Assembly (NCBI RefSeq): GCF_000607165.1
Contig: NZ_JFZG01000020.1
Coordinates: 62,001 to 126,000 of the forward strand
Source of the DNA: Ralstonia pickettii
GTDB lineage: Bacteria; Pseudomonadota; Gammaproteobacteria; Burkholderiales; Burkholderiaceae
Length of the DNA: 64,000 nucleotides
Reading direction: 5' to 3'
Shown here: positions 8,380 to 19,813 of the stretch, piece after piece
How the letters are laid out: each line of letters begins with the position of its first letter
Position numbering within the stretch: position 1 is the first letter of the stretch
Position numbers and translations under genes: made by a program
The notes under the pieces: generated by a model
Seen by the model: the letters and a program-made list of their open reading frames with translations, nothing else
Told to the model about the DNA's origin: nothing
The model's database searches: none

Positions 8380-9183
8380 TCAGTCTTTTACCACCGGCAA
8401 GTGCTCTGGATTGTTCTCCGGAGCCGTGGTCTTACGGATAAAGATTGCCGCCAGGATCAGCCCCAGCTCATACAGCAGCCACAGCGGCACCGCCAGCAGC
8501 AACTGGGACATCACGTCAGGCGGCGTCACCACCGCAGCGATCACGAACGCACCCACCACCACGTACGGCCGCGCCTGCCGCAGCTTCTCCAGACTCACGA
8601 TGCCAAAGCGCACGAGCACCATCACGACCACCGGCACCTCGAAGGTGATGCCGAAGGCAAGGAACGTGGTCATCGCAAAGCTCAGATACTTGTCGATGTC
8701 GGTCGACATCTCGGCGCCCAGCGGCGCGTTGTAGTGCGCCATCACCTTGAACACCGTTGGGAAGACCAGGAAATATGCAAATGCCACACCGCACAGGAAC
8801 AGCACATAGGTGCTCACCACCAGCGGCATGATCATCCGCTTCTCGTGCGTATATAGCCCCGGCGCCACAAAGCGCCAGATTTGGTACAGCACCCAGGGCA
8901 GGGCGATGAGGAAGGCGGCCAGCAGCGTCACCTTCATCGGCACGAAGAACGAGCCGGTGACATCCGTCACGATCATGTGGCCATTCTTGGGCAACGCCTG
9001 GATCAGTGGTCGAGAGAACAGATTGAAGATATCCGGAGCCCAGTAGACCAAGCCCAGAAAGACCAGCAGCACGCCGGCGCCCGCCTTGACGATGCGCTCG
9101 CGCAGTTCGACCAGATGCGAGATGAAGGTTTCCTGCGCGCCGTCCTCGGGCGACTCTTGCGGATCGAGCGGAGCGGCACTCAT
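8380..9183 (-). CDS. tatC: Sec-independent protein translocase subunit TatC
   Basis: A 267-residue, six-span inner-membrane protein that recognises twin-arginine signal peptides. Conserved features are FISHLVELRERI at the N-terminal cytoplasmic face, the SFFVPMKVTLLAAF loop, and FGITFEVPVVVMVL. It is the last gene of the long leftward operon and follows tatB after 61 bases. Probable clients in this window are MsrP (RRRFLA) and the binding protein at 614-1753. Confidence 0.97.
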   Translation of the reverse strand: MSAAPLDPQESPEDGAQETFISHLVELRERIVKAGAGVLLVFLGLVYWAPDIFNLFSRPLIQALPKNGHMIVTDVTGSFFVPMKVTLLAAFLIALPWVLYQIWRFVAPGLYTHEKRMIMPLVVSTYVLFLCGVAFAYFLVFPTVFKVMAHYNAPLGAEMSTDIDKYLSFAMTTFLAFGITFEVPVVVMVLVRFGIVSLEKLRQARPYVVVGAFVIAAVVTPPDVMSQLLLAVPLWLLYELGLILAAIFIRKTTAPENNPEHLPVVKD

Positions 9184-9244
9184 GTCGGGTGGGAAAGAGG
9201 GAAGTCAGGACGCGGCACCGCAGACACGGCTCGCGCCCGGAAGA

Positions 9245-9757
9245 TCATTCGAAGAAGGAGCGCGCACGCGACTGTGCGGCAACGATGGGCGGACGATGAC
9301 GCTTGACGCGTGCCGCGCCCGATTGCGCCCACATGCGTACGCCCTGCTTCTGGCGGTACCACCTGGGCATCGAGAGCTGCTTGTTGCGCCAGCTGTTGCG
9401 GCCGTTGCGCGACTTGCCCGGTGCCGGGCGCCAGTCCGGGGCGGAGGTCGCCGTTTGCGCGGGATCACCAAGCGCCTCGTTCAGGCGTTCGTTGATCTCG
9501 GTCGTGTGCTTGCTGACCTCCTGGTGGATGGTCTGCTCGACATTGCGCGCGGCCTGCTCGAAGTCGGTGCGCATCTTGCGCAGCTCCTCAAGCTCGATTT
9601 CACGGCTGACCTCAGCCTTCACGTCGGCGATGTAGCGCTGTGCGCGGCCAAGCAAGGCGCCAGCGGTGCGCGCCACTTTGGGCAGACGCTCCGGCCCGAT
9701 GACGACGAGCGCCACCATGCCAATCAGCGCCAGCTTGGAAATGCCGAGATCGATCAT
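9245..9757 (-). CDS. tatB: Sec-independent protein translocase subunit TatB
   Basis: A 170-residue TatB. It opens with one membrane helix, MIDLGISKLALIGMVALVVI, followed by the hinge GPERLPKVART and an amphipathic helix with a long charged segment. The C-terminal third is basic and probably disordered. With TatC it forms the signal-peptide receptor complex. The ATG at 9757 lies 20 bases after the tatA stop. Confidence 0.95.
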   Translation of the reverse strand: MIDLGISKLALIGMVALVVIGPERLPKVARTAGALLGRAQRYIADVKAEVSREIELEELRKMRTDFEQAARNVEQTIHQEVSKHTTEINERLNEALGDPAQTATSAPDWRPAPGKSRNGRNSWRNKQLSMPRWYRQKQGVRMWAQSGAARVKRHRPPIVAAQSRARSFFE

Positions 9758-9777
9758 CGGTCAGCGCGCGTCGGTGT

Positions 9778-10035
9778 TCAGCCTTGCTTGGACTTGTCGC
9801 GCGCTTCGACGTCGATCGTCGTCGAATCGTGCAGCTCGCGCGGCGGCTGGCCGGCGGTCTGTTGCGGTTGTTGCGAACCCGCGGGCTTGTCTTCCTGCCC
9901 TTCGCGCATGCCGTCCTTGAAGCCCTTCACGGCGCTGCCCAGATCCGAACCGATGTTGCGCAGCTTCTTTGTGCCGAAGACCATCATGATGATGACCAGC
10001 ACGATCAGCCAGTGCCAAATGCTAAAGGAACCCAT
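9778..10035 (-). CDS. tatA: Sec-independent protein translocase subunit TatA
   Basis: An 85-residue TatA. One membrane helix (about residues 5-21, [16 protein letters not shown]) is followed by the conserved [19 protein letters not shown] amphipathic helix with an FG pair at its start. It polymerises to form the passage for folded proteins. The start has AAAGGAACCC just upstream on the coding strand. In many relatives a hinT gene sits before tatA; here the small membrane protein gene ends 62 bases upstream instead. Confidence 0.96.
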   Translation of the reverse strand: MGSFSIWHWLIVLVIIMMVFGTKKLRNIGSDLGSAVKGFKDGMREGQEDKPAGSQQPQQTAGQPPRELHDSTTIDVEARDKSKQG

Positions 10036-10097
10036 GTCCTACTCCCACGTAAATGCGGCTGGTGGCGTCGCAACGGTGGCGACGCCATTGGTTGATT

Positions 10098-10511
10098 TTA
10101 CGGATTTGCGTACATCGGCTTGCTGTCATTCAGATACAGCCAACCTTTCACAATACGATACAGCATCCAGATGCCCAGAGCCCACAAGACGGCAAAGCCG
10201 ATGAAGGCCACGGGAATGAGCAGCACGCCGATCACACCCCACAATACGCACCACCAGAACGAACGGATTTGCCAACGGAAGTGCGACTCATACAGCGTGC
10301 CCCGCACATCGTCGCGCTTAACATACCCGACGATGATGGCAATCAATGCAGTGATACCGCCGGTCAGCCAAAAAATGGCGTAGAGCGCATACAGAATATG
10401 CGTCAGGCGACGCAGCCCTGCCAAGCGCTCCGCGTCGTCCGTCACCGCCACTGCTGCTCCGTATTTGTCCACGCTGCCCCCCTGCGACGATTCGTCACCG
10501 TAGTCAGTCAC
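10098..10511 (-). CDS. Small membrane protein, DUF4870-like
   Basis: About 137 residues from a GTG at 10511, which overlaps the hisE stop as GTGACTGA; I chose it because upstream codons lie wholly within hisE. Two or three hydrophobic segments ([20 protein letters not shown], then [18 protein letters not shown] and [16 protein letters not shown]) resemble the DUF4870 family of small inner-membrane proteins. No function is known. Its position between hisE and tatA is only an operon neighbourhood. Confidence 0.75.
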   Translation of the reverse strand: MTDYGDESSQGGSVDKYGAAVAVTDDAERLAGLRRLTHILYALYAIFWLTGGITALIAIIVGYVKRDDVRGTLYESHFRWQIRSFWWCVLWGVIGVLLIPVAFIGFAVLWALGIWMLYRIVKGWLYLNDSKPMYANP

Positions 10512-10878
10512 CCGCCGCGTCGCGCGCCTGCGACTTGCGCAGCGCCTTCTCTTCCAGGCCGGAAAGCCCTTCGCGGCGCGCCAGCTCACTGACGACGTCA
10601 TCCGGCGTGAGGTTGAAGTGCGACAGCAACACCATGGTGTGGAACCACAGATCGGCCACTTCGTAGACGACCTTGCTGCGCGCCTCGTCGGTCATGCCTG
10701 CGGCGCGGGCGTCCTTGGCCGCCATGACCGTCTCGGTGGCCTCTTCGCCGATCTTCTTGAGGATGGCATCGTCGCCCTTGTTGAACAGGCGGGCGATGTA
10801 GCTCTTTTCCGGGTCGCCGCCGTTGGCGAGCTTGCGGGATTCGAGCACCTCGCCCAGGCGGCGCAGGGTGTCACTCAT
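10504..10878 (-). CDS. hisE: Phosphoribosyl-ATP pyrophosphatase
   Basis: A 124-residue HisE that hydrolyses phosphoribosyl-ATP to phosphoribosyl-AMP, the second step of histidine synthesis. Family hallmarks are [31 protein letters not shown] and [14 protein letters not shown], giving the Glu/Asp-rich metal site of the MazG-like fold. The start at 10878 ([12 protein letters not shown]) overlaps hisI by eight bases; a longer upstream frame lies inside hisI and is not used. HisE and HisI are separate here, not fused. Confidence 0.96.
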   Translation of the reverse strand: MSDTLRRLGEVLESRKLANGGDPEKSYIARLFNKGDDAILKKIGEEATETVMAAKDARAAGMTDEARSKVVYEVADLWFHTMVLLSHFNLTPDDVVSELARREGLSGLEEKALRKSQARDAAGD

Positions 10879-11293
10879 GATTGTGGCCGGGCTTGCCGGC
10901 GTAGATATCGTCGGGGTCCTTGAGCACGGGCTCGACGGTATGCCAATCGCCGTCCTCCACATTGCCTTCGAACTTCTGGAAAAAGCACGCGTGGCGGCCA
11001 GTATGGCAGGCGATGCCGCCGATTTGTGTGACGCGGAGCAAGACTACGTCTTCGTCGCAGTCGAGGCGGATTTCGTGCACCTTCTGGATGTGGCCGGACT
11101 CCTCGCCCTTGTGCCACAGGCGCTTGCGCGAGCGCGACCAGAACACGGCCTCGCCGGTTTCCACGGTCTTCTGCAGTGCCTCACGGTTCATGAAGGCGAA
11201 CATCAGGACGTCATTGCTGCCCTGCTCCTGCACGATCACCGGTACCAATCCGTTGTCGTCCCAGTGGACCTTGTTCAGCCACTTCTTGCTCAT
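10871..11293 (-). CDS. hisI: Phosphoribosyl-AMP cyclohydrolase
   Basis: A 140-residue HisI that opens the adenine ring of phosphoribosyl-AMP (third step). The zinc-binding cysteines lie in [12 protein letters not shown] and [13 protein letters not shown], and the NREAL-x-KT segment is conserved. The ATG at 11293 overlaps the hisF stop in an ATGA, and the stop overlaps hisE, so the three are translationally linked. Confidence 0.97.
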   Translation of the reverse strand: MSKKWLNKVHWDDNGLVPVIVQEQGSNDVLMFAFMNREALQKTVETGEAVFWSRSRKRLWHKGEESGHIQKVHEIRLDCDEDVVLLRVTQIGGIACHTGRHACFFQKFEGNVEDGDWHTVEPVLKDPDDIYAGKPGHNHE

Positions 11294-12066
11294 AGTCCGA
11301 TCCGTACTGGAATGCCCTGCTCTGCCATGAATTGCTTGGCCTGGCCGACGGTGTATTCGCCGTAATGGAAGATGCTGGCGGCCAATACCGCATCGGCGTG
11401 ACCTTGCTGGATGCCGTCTGCCAGATGCTGCAGGTTGCCGACGCCACCTGAGGCGATGACCGGCACCGGCACTGCGTCCGACACGGCGCGCGTGAGTTCC
11501 AGATCGAAGCCGGCCTTGGTGCCGTCCCGGTCCATGCTGGTGAGCAGGATTTCGCCCGCGCCACGCTGCGCCATTTCACGTGCCCATGCCACGGCGTCCA
11601 GGCCTGTGCCTTTGCGGCCGCCGTGCGTAAAGACTTCCCAGCGCGGTGCCTCGCCTTCGCCCGACACTTTCTTGGCGTCAATAGCCACGACAATGCACTG
11701 TGCGCCATGGCGGGCGCTGGCGTCCGAAACCAGCTGCGGATTCGACACCGCAGACGAGTTCATGCTGATCTTGTCCGCACCGGCATTGAGCAGCCGGCGG
11801 ACGTCTTCCAACGCGCGCACACCGCCGCCCACCGTCAGCGGAATGAACACCTGCGAAGCCACCGCTTCGATGATGCCCAGCATCAGGTCACGCCCGTCCG
11901 ACGTGGCCGTGATGTCGAGGAAGGTGATTTCGTCGGCGCCCTGCTCGTCGTAGCGGCGTGCGATTTCGACGGGGTCGCCCGCGTCGCGCAATTCGACGAA
12001 ATTGACGCCCTTGACCACCCGGCCGTTGGTCACGTCCAGGCAGGGGATGATTCGTTTGGCTAGCAT
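11290..12066 (-). CDS. hisF: Imidazole glycerol phosphate synthase, cyclase subunit
   Basis: A 258-residue TIM barrel that works with HisH to make imidazole glycerol phosphate and AICAR. The catalytic aspartates lie in [12 protein letters not shown] (D11 region) and [11 protein letters not shown]. Phosphate-binding loops are GGGVR and ASGGVGN. The start [12 protein letters not shown] at 12066 is the universal one; a longer in-frame extension upstream is not conserved. It starts 47 bases after hisA. Confidence 0.97.
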   Translation of the reverse strand: MLAKRIIPCLDVTNGRVVKGVNFVELRDAGDPVEIARRYDEQGADEITFLDITATSDGRDLMLGIIEAVASQVFIPLTVGGGVRALEDVRRLLNAGADKISMNSSAVSNPQLVSDASARHGAQCIVVAIDAKKVSGEGEAPRWEVFTHGGRKGTGLDAVAWAREMAQRGAGEILLTSMDRDGTKAGFDLELTRAVSDAVPVPVIASGGVGNLQHLADGIQQGHADAVLAASIFHYGEYTVGQAKQFMAEQGIPVRIGL

Positions 12067-12113
12067 GATGAGTCGGGCGCCGGAGCGCCCGTTGTGCACG
12101 GCTGGATCAACGA

Positions 12114-12857
12114 TCAGGCCGCGCCGAGTTTGTCCGCGAGGGCTTGCGCTTCCTTGAAGTTCAGGTCGCCGGAGTAGATCGCGCGACCACAGATCACGCC
12201 TTCCACGCCATATTCTTCGACCGCGCAAAGATGGTCGATGTCCTTCAGGTTCGACAGGCCGCCACTGGCAATGACCGGAATCTTCACCGACTGCGCCAGC
12301 TTGACGGTGGCATCGATGTTGATGCCCTGCAGCATGCCGTCGCGGCCGATATCGGTGTAGATGATGCCTTCGACGCCGTAGTCTTCGTACTTCTTGGCGA
12401 GGTCAGCGACTTCGTGGCCGGAGAGCTTGCTCCAGCCGTCGGTCGCCACCTTGCCGTCCTTGGCGTCGAGCCCGACGATGATGTGACCACCGAACGCCGT
12501 GCATGCGTCCCGCAGAAAGCCCGGGTCCTTGACCGCCGCCGTGCCGATGATCACGTACGACAAGCCATCGTCGAGCCAGCGCTCGATGGTGCCCAGATCG
12601 CGGATGCCCCCGCCGAGTTGCACGGGAATCTCATCGCCCACCTCGGCGAGGATGGCCTTGACGGCCGCCTCGTTACGCGGCTTGCCCGCGAAAGCGCCAT
12701 TCAGATCGACAAGGTGCAAGCGGCGCGCACCCTGCTCGACCCAATGCCGCGCCATGGCAGCAGGGTCTTCCGAGAATACGGTGGCTTGATCCATATCGCC
12801 TTGTTTGAGGCGCACACACTGACCGTCCTTCAGGTCGATGGCCGGGATGAGCAACAT
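12114..12857 (-). CDS. hisA: ProFAR isomerase (HisA)
   Basis: A 247-residue TIM-barrel isomerase (fourth step). Catalytic aspartates are in [16 protein letters not shown] and TDIGRDGML. The phosphate sites are GGGIRDLGT and ASGGLSN. It is homologous to HisF by half-barrel duplication. The gene sits 76 bases after hisH in the operon. Confidence 0.97.
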   Translation of the reverse strand: MLLIPAIDLKDGQCVRLKQGDMDQATVFSEDPAAMARHWVEQGARRLHLVDLNGAFAGKPRNEAAVKAILAEVGDEIPVQLGGGIRDLGTIERWLDDGLSYVIIGTAAVKDPGFLRDACTAFGGHIIVGLDAKDGKVATDGWSKLSGHEVADLAKKYEDYGVEGIIYTDIGRDGMLQGINIDATVKLAQSVKIPVIASGGLSNLKDIDHLCAVEEYGVEGVICGRAIYSGDLNFKEAQALADKLGAA

Positions 12858-12933
12858 AAGCGTGACGACAGAGTTGAGGGGAAAAGATTAAAAAGGGCGA
12901 AAAATGGATTCGATTGCGACGCCACGGCGGGCA

Positions 12934-13587
12934 TCACGGATTCCAGTGCACGAAGTTCCGGTAGATCTGCAGGCCCGCTTGCGCACTTTTTTCCGGGTGA
13001 AACTGTGTTGCAAAAATATTATCCCGGGCGATGGCGGAGGTAAACCGCACGCCGTATTCGGTCTCTCCGACCGATTCGTCGGCGTTGGCAGGCCGGGCGT
13101 AGTAGCTGTGCACGAAATAGAAGTAGCTCTGATCCGCCACACCTTCCCAGAGGGCGTGGGCACGACTCTGGTGCACGCGGTTCCAGCCCATCTGAGGCAC
13201 TTTGTACCGTGAACCGTCCGGCTGCAACTGGCCGTCAAGGTCAAAGCGGACCACATCGCCTTTGATGAGGCCCAACCCTTCGGTGTACTGCTGCCCGAGG
13301 CGTGCCTCTGTGCTGCGCTCAAGCAGCATCTGCTCGCCCACGCATACGCCGAGCATCGGCTTGCTGCGCGATGCCTCCAGCACAGCGTCGCGCAGGCCGG
13401 ACTGGTCGAACGCGGCCATGCAGTCGGGCATGGCGCCCTGCCCCGGCAGCACCACCCGGTCGGCCGAACGAATTTCATCCGCTTGCGCACTGATGCGCAC
13501 ATCAGCCTCTGGAGCAACGGCCATCAAGGCTTGCGCTACCGAGCGCAGATTGCCCATACCGTAATCGACGATTGCGATCTTAGTCAT
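12934..13587 (-). CDS. hisH: Imidazole glycerol phosphate synthase, glutaminase subunit
   Basis: A 217-residue class I glutamine amidotransferase that supplies ammonia to HisF. The nucleophile is the cysteine in [10 protein letters not shown] and the His/Glu pair is in TQFHPEKS. The oxyanion region [10 protein letters not shown] is typical. The start [17 protein letters not shown] at 13587 follows the MarC-type gene by eight bases. Confidence 0.97.
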   Translation of the reverse strand: MTKIAIVDYGMGNLRSVAQALMAVAPEADVRISAQADEIRSADRVVLPGQGAMPDCMAAFDQSGLRDAVLEASRSKPMLGVCVGEQMLLERSTEARLGQQYTEGLGLIKGDVVRFDLDGQLQPDGSRYKVPQMGWNRVHQSRAHALWEGVADQSYFYFVHSYYARPANADESVGETEYGVRFTSAIARDNIFATQFHPEKSAQAGLQIYRNFVHWNP

Positions 13588-13595
13588 GACTTAAC

Positions 13596-14219
13596 TTAGG
13601 CCCTAAGTACGGGCAACAGGGTTTTCAGCCCATCAACGATGAATTCCACGGCCAGCGCCGCCAGGATCAAACCCATCAACCGCGTACCGACGTTGATGCC
13701 GGTGCGACCGATCACACGGGCGATCGGCTCGGCCGCGCGCAACACGATCCAGACCACGGCCGCGATCGCAACACCGACCCCAGCCAGGAGAAACAAGTCC
13801 CACCAATGCTTGGTCTTGCCAGCGTAGACGATGACCGTGCTGATCGAGCCGGGGCCCGTGAGCAGCGGAATCGCCAGCGGCACAACCGCAATGCTGGCCT
13901 TGGCACCGGCCTCGTCCTCTTCTTCGGGCGTGGCCTTGGTGCGGCTGGTCTGCGCATTGAGCATGTTCAGCGCGATCATGATCATGATGATCCCGCCGCC
14001 GACCTGCAGCGAGCCCACCGAGAACCCGAAAAAGCTGATGATCTGCTCGCCAAGCAACGCAGACAGGCCAATCACGATCGCCACCGAAATCGACGCGACC
14101 TTGATGGTGCGGCGCTTTTCTTCATCCGTCTGGCTCTCGGTCAGGCTGATGAAGAACGGGATCGCCCCGATCGGGTTGATCAGCGCGAGCAGCGAGAAAA
14201 AGCTTTTTGTCAGATCCAT
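13596..14219 (-). CDS. MarC-family membrane protein inside the his operon
   Basis: A 207-residue protein with about six membrane segments. It starts MDLTKSFFSLLALINPIGAI, the usual MarC N-terminus, with a second INP-like repeat further on (LLTGPGSISTVIVYAG). The MarC family has no proven transport activity; the old multiple-antibiotic-resistance role is not supported. The gene lies between hisB (55 bases) and hisH (8 bases) and so is very likely co-transcribed with histidine biosynthesis. I recall this arrangement from related genera. The longer upstream frame is rejected because it lies in hisB. Confidence 0.9.
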   Translation of the reverse strand: MDLTKSFFSLLALINPIGAIPFFISLTESQTDEEKRRTIKVASISVAIVIGLSALLGEQIISFFGFSVGSLQVGGGIIMIMIALNMLNAQTSRTKATPEEEDEAGAKASIAVVPLAIPLLTGPGSISTVIVYAGKTKHWWDLFLLAGVGVAIAAVVWIVLRAAEPIARVIGRTGINVGTRLMGLILAALAVEFIVDGLKTLLPVLRA

Positions 14220-14274
14220 CGGATCGGCGGCCGGTTTTGGAGTCGGGTAGGCGCGGCCAGGCCGACGCAGTGAT

Positions 14275-14865
14275 TTACAGGGCGCCCTTGGTCGACGGAA
14301 TCGTGCCGGCAGCGCGCGGGTCGATCTCCACCGCCATGCGCAGCGCGCGTCCAAAGGCCTTGAACACGGTCTCGATCTGGTGGTGTGCGTTGACGCCGCG
14401 CAGGTTGTCGATATGCAGCGTCACGCCAGCATGGTTGACGAACCCGCGGAAGAATTCGATGGACAGGTCCACGTCAAAATTGCCCACGCGTGCACGCGTG
14501 AACGGCACGTGGAACTCCAGGCCCGGACGGCCGGAGAAGTCGATGACCACGCGCGACAGGGCTTCGTCCAGCGGCACGTAGCTGTGGCCGTAGCGCACGA
14601 TGCCCTTCTTGTCGCCGATGGCTTTGGCGACGGCCTGGCCCAGCGTGATGCCGACGTCTTCCACGGTGTGATGATCGTCGATATGGGTGTCGCCGGTGGC
14701 CGAGACGTCCAGGTCGACCATGCCATGTCGGGCGATCTGGTCGAGCATGTGGTCGAGGAAGGGGACGCCGGTGTTCAGCGTTTGCTTGCCCGTGCCGTCC
14801 AAATCAAGGGCGACGCGGATCTGCGTTTCAGAGGTGTTGCGAGTGACCTCGACACGGCGGCTCAT
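14275..14865 (-). CDS. hisB: Imidazoleglycerol-phosphate dehydratase
   Basis: A 196-residue single-domain dehydratase (sixth step). Manganese-binding histidine clusters are [27 protein letters not shown] and [15 protein letters not shown]. No HAD-type histidinol-phosphatase domain is fused, unlike the enterobacterial HisB, so that step must be done by a separate enzyme not in this window. Start and hisC stop overlap as ATGA. Confidence 0.97.
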   Translation of the reverse strand: MSRRVEVTRNTSETQIRVALDLDGTGKQTLNTGVPFLDHMLDQIARHGMVDLDVSATGDTHIDDHHTVEDVGITLGQAVAKAIGDKKGIVRYGHSYVPLDEALSRVVIDFSGRPGLEFHVPFTRARVGNFDVDLSIEFFRGFVNHAGVTLHIDNLRGVNAHHQIETVFKAFGRALRMAVEIDPRAAGTIPSTKGAL

Positions 14866-15986
14866 GGGGCTTCCTGCATCGATGCGGCAAAGGCATCGAT
14901 AAATTGCGCGTTTTCTTCGGGATTGCTGACCGTCACGCGCAGACAGTTGGTCAGCAACGGGTGCATTTTACTGACGTTTTTAATCAGAATCCGCCGATTG
15001 AGCAGGCGCTCGAACAAAGCGGCGGCATCGGGCACGCGCAGCAGGATGAAATTTGCCGCGCTCGGGAACACTGTCACGCCCGGTTGGGCCGACAGCGCAT
15101 CGATCAACTTGGTGCGCTCGGCGCGCAGGGTCGCTGCCTGGGCATCCAGCACATCCACGTGTTCGAGCATGAACTGGGCAGTCGCCTCGGTCAGCACATT
15201 CACGTTGTACGGCGGACGCACCTTGTCCAGCTCGGCGATCCACTTCGGGTGGCCGGCCACGTAGCCGAGGCGGATGCCGGCCAGGCCCAGCTTCGAGACC
15301 GTGCGCATCACCAGGAGGTGATCGAAATCGCGCAGGCGCGGCATCCAGCTATGTTGCGCGAACGGCTGGTACGCCTCGTCGACCACCACCAGGCTCTGGC
15401 ACACGGGGCCGCGAGCGGCGCGGATGATCGCGTCCATGTCGGCCGCGTCGAACAGATTGCCGGTCGGGTTATTCGGATACGCCAAGTAGATGACGGCGGG
15501 CTGGTGCTCGGCCATGGCGGCCAGCATGGCTTCACGGTCGAGCGTCAGGTCCGCCTTGAGCGGCACGCCGACGAAGTTCAGGCCCAGCAACTGCGCCGAC
15601 ATCGCATACATCACGAAGCCCGGCACGGGCGCCAGCACGGTCGCACCGGGCTTGGCCGCGGCAATGGCGATCAGGCTGATGATCTCGTCCGAGCCGTTGC
15701 CCAGCAGCACATCGGCGCCGGCCGGCACGTGCATCACCTGCTTGAGCTGCGCCTTGAGCGCGTCGGCGGTCGGCACCGGGTAGCGATTGAGCGCGACTTC
15801 GGCCAGGCGCTTGCCCAGCGCGTCGCGCAGCATCGCCGGCAGCGGATACGGATTCTCCATCGCGTCCAGCTTGACCATGCCGGTCGCGTCGGGCACGTGG
15901 TACGCACCCATGGCGCGAACGTCGTCGCGCACGATGCGGGCGAGCAGGTCATCCAGAGAGGCTTGGGCCGGAGCGGTGGCGGTCAT
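14862..15986 (-). CDS. hisC: Histidinol-phosphate aminotransferase
   Basis: A 374-residue PLP aminotransferase of fold type I (seventh step). The PLP lysine is in [15 protein letters not shown]. Substrate and cofactor residues lie in [24 protein letters not shown] and [10 protein letters not shown] chose the ATG at 15986 ([15 protein letters not shown]) because the preceding frame runs into the hisD end. It follows hisD by 16 bases. Confidence 0.96.
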   Translation of the reverse strand: MTATAPAQASLDDLLARIVRDDVRAMGAYHVPDATGMVKLDAMENPYPLPAMLRDALGKRLAEVALNRYPVPTADALKAQLKQVMHVPAGADVLLGNGSDEIISLIAIAAAKPGATVLAPVPGFVMYAMSAQLLGLNFVGVPLKADLTLDREAMLAAMAEHQPAVIYLAYPNNPTGNLFDAADMDAIIRAARGPVCQSLVVVDEAYQPFAQHSWMPRLRDFDHLLVMRTVSKLGLAGIRLGYVAGHPKWIAELDKVRPPYNVNVLTEATAQFMLEHVDVLDAQAATLRAERTKLIDALSAQPGVTVFPSAANFILLRVPDAAALFERLLNRRILIKNVSKMHPLLTNCLRVTVSNPEENAQFIDAFAASMQEAP

Positions 15987-16002
15987 CGTTGTGCGGCGAG
16001 TG

Positions 16003-17331
16003 TTATTCGGAGGCGGGGCGTTGCAGGCGATATTCAGCGCTGCGGGCATGCGCCTGCAGGCCTTCGCCGTAGGCCAGCTCGGCAGCAATCTCGCCCAGCA
16101 TCTGCGCGCCGGCTTCGCTCACCTCGATCAGGCTGGAACGCTTGATGAAGTCGTACACGCCCAGTGGCGATGAGAAGCGCGCCGTGCGCGAGGTCGGCAA
16201 CACGTGGTTCGGACCCGCGCAGTAATCGCCCAGCGATTCGCTGGTGTACTTGCCGAGGAAGATCGCGCCGGCGTGGCGGATGCGCTCGGCCCACTGGCGC
16301 GGGTTCTCTGCCGAAATCTCCAGATGTTCGGGCGCGATGTCGTTGGCGATGTCGCACGCCTCTTCCATGTCGCGTACTTTGACGAGCGCGCCACGGCCCG
16401 ACAGCGATTCGGCAATCACGCTACGGCGCGGCATGTCTTCGAGCTGGCGGTTGATGCTGGCTTCCACCTGCGCGATGAACTCTGCGTTCGGGCACAGCAG
16501 GATCGACTGGGCCAGTTCGTCGTGCTCGGCTTGCGAGAACAAGTCCATCGCCACCCAATCCGGATCGGTCGTGCCATCGCAGATGACGAGGATTTCCGAC
16601 GGACCGGCAATCATGTCGATGCCAACCGTGCCGAACACGCGACGCTTGGCAGCGGCCACATAGGCGTTACCCGGGCCGACGATCTTGTCGACGGCGGGGA
16701 CGGTGTCGGTGCCGTAAGCGAGCGCACCCACAGCCTGCGCGCCGCCGATGGTGAACACGCGGTCGACGCCGGCAATGCAAGCAGCAGCCAGCACCAGCTC
16801 ATTGCGCACGCCACCCGGCGTGGGCACCACCATGATGATTTCCTTGACGCCGGCCACGCGAGCCGGAATCGCATTCATCAACACCGACGACGGGTATGCC
16901 GCCTTGCCGCCCGGCACGTAAATGCCCACGCGGTCGAGCGGCGTCACTTTCTGGCCGAGCACCGTGCCATCGGCTTCGGCGTATTCCCAGCTGTGCGTGC
17001 CGCACTCGATCTTCTGCTTCTCGTGATACGCGCGCACGCGGGCAGCAGCGGCTTCCAGTGCCGCGCGGCGCTTCGGCTCCAGGCCATCCAGCGCGGCTTG
17101 CAGGGTGGCTGGCGACAGTTCCAGCGCGGCCACGCTGTCGGCTTCGATGCGGTCGAAGCGGCGCGTGGCCTCCAGCACGGCGGCATCGCCGCGCGCCTTC
17201 ACGTCGGCCAGGATCTGCGCGGCGGCGCGGTCGATGGCTTCGTCTTCGCTCGCCTCGAAAGCGAGCACCTGGCGCAGCTGCGCCGCGAATCCGGCTTCGG
17301 TCGAATCCAGCTTACGGATGGTCAGGCTCAT
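16003..17331 (-). CDS. hisD: Histidinol dehydrogenase
   Basis: A 442-residue zinc enzyme that oxidises histidinol to histidine in two NAD-dependent steps. Signatures are [31 protein letters not shown], and the zinc ligands in [11 protein letters not shown] and the NHVLPT region near the C-terminus. Full family length. The ATG overlaps the hisG stop by four bases. Confidence 0.97.
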   Translation of the reverse strand: MSLTIRKLDSTEAGFAAQLRQVLAFEASEDEAIDRAAAQILADVKARGDAAVLEATRRFDRIEADSVAALELSPATLQAALDGLEPKRRAALEAAAARVRAYHEKQKIECGTHSWEYAEADGTVLGQKVTPLDRVGIYVPGGKAAYPSSVLMNAIPARVAGVKEIIMVVPTPGGVRNELVLAAACIAGVDRVFTIGGAQAVGALAYGTDTVPAVDKIVGPGNAYVAAAKRRVFGTVGIDMIAGPSEILVICDGTTDPDWVAMDLFSQAEHDELAQSILLCPNAEFIAQVEASINRQLEDMPRRSVIAESLSGRGALVKVRDMEEACDIANDIAPEHLEISAENPRQWAERIRHAGAIFLGKYTSESLGDYCAGPNHVLPTSRTARFSSPLGVYDFIKRSSLIEVSEAGAQMLGEIAAELAYGEGLQAHARSAEYRLQRPASE

Positions 17332-18017
17332 GCGGCTTCCCCAACGCGCGCGTCCGTCGCGGAGGCGCGCTCGAAAGCGTCGAGGATGGGCGCCAGCCGG
17401 TCGCGCTTGAGTTTCAACGCAGCCTGGTTGACGACCAGCCGGGAAGATATCTGCACGATCTCTTCCACCTCGACGAGGTTGTTCGCGCGCAGCGTGCCGC
17501 CCGTGCTGACCAGGTCGACGATGGCGTCAGCCAGGCCCACCAGCGGGCCCAGCTCCATCGAGCCATACAGCTTGATCAAGTCGACGTGCACGCCCTTCTT
17601 GGCGAAGTGCTCGCGCGCGGTATTCAGATACTTCGTCGCCACCGACAGGCGCGCGCCCTGGCGCACCGCGTTGGCGTAATCGAAGCCCTTGGGCACCGCC
17701 ACCGACATGCGGCAGCGGGCGATGTTCAGGTCGATGGGCGCATACAGGCCGGCCATGCCGTGCTCCATCAGCACGTCGCGGCCGGCTACGCCGAAGTCCG
17801 CCGCGCCGTATTGCACGTAGGTCGGCACGTCGGACGCACGCACGATGATCACGCGCAGCGCCGGATCCGACGTCGGCAGAATCAGCTTGCGCGAGGTTTC
17901 CGGATCTTCGGTCACCTCGATGCCGGCGGCCTTCAGCAGCGGCAGCGTCTCTTCAAAGATGCGCCCTTTGGACAGCGCCAGCGTGAGCTGGTTGGAGGCG
18001 GACTGGAATGCGTTCAT
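17328..18017 (-). CDS. hisG: ATP phosphoribosyltransferase, short form
   Basis: A 229-residue HisG, first and rate-limiting step of histidine synthesis. It contains [20 protein letters not shown], the [20 protein letters not shown] region and the PRPP loop [16 protein letters not shown]. It lacks the roughly 70-residue C-terminal regulatory domain of long HisG proteins. Short forms need HisZ, a HisS-like partner, for activity and feedback inhibition; hisZ is not in this window. The gene starts 19 bases after murA. Confidence 0.96.
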   Translation of the reverse strand: MNAFQSASNQLTLALSKGRIFEETLPLLKAAGIEVTEDPETSRKLILPTSDPALRVIIVRASDVPTYVQYGAADFGVAGRDVLMEHGMAGLYAPIDLNIARCRMSVAVPKGFDYANAVRQGARLSVATKYLNTAREHFAKKGVHVDLIKLYGSMELGPLVGLADAIVDLVSTGGTLRANNLVEVEEIVQISSRLVVNQAALKLKRDRLAPILDAFERASATDARVGEAA

Positions 18018-18036
18018 GGCCGGCGGGTTCCTTACC

Positions 18037-19637
<1,601 letters not shown>

Positions 19638-19665
19638 AGCCGTCCCTTCTCCAAAAACGTTAGGC

Positions 19666-19780
19666 AAACCCTGCAAAGCTACTGCGCGCCCCGAGCTTGG
19701 CCCTGCGATGCTCGCCGTACTCGTGTACGGCTGTGCTTCTCGGGTCAATCTCGGATCGCTCGCTATGCTTTTCAGGGTTT
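19666..19780 (-). repeat. 115-bp closed-stem palindromic element in the ibaG leader
   Basis: The ends form a 14-base inverted repeat with one mismatch: AAACCCTGCAAAGC at 19666-19679 and GCTTTTCAGGGTTT at 19767-19780. Inside are CCCGAG/CTCGGG (19690-19695 with 19739-19744) and a perfect 7-bp hairpin GCCGTAC-TCGT-GTACGGC (19714-19731). Nested stems like these suggest either a REP/MITE-type repeat or a structured mRNA leader. The element ends 29 bases before the ibaG start and begins 33 bases after the yadH stop. Confidence 0.6.
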
Positions 19781-19813
19781 CCCAAGGGTGGTGCGCATGT
19801 TTTATGTGACGCA

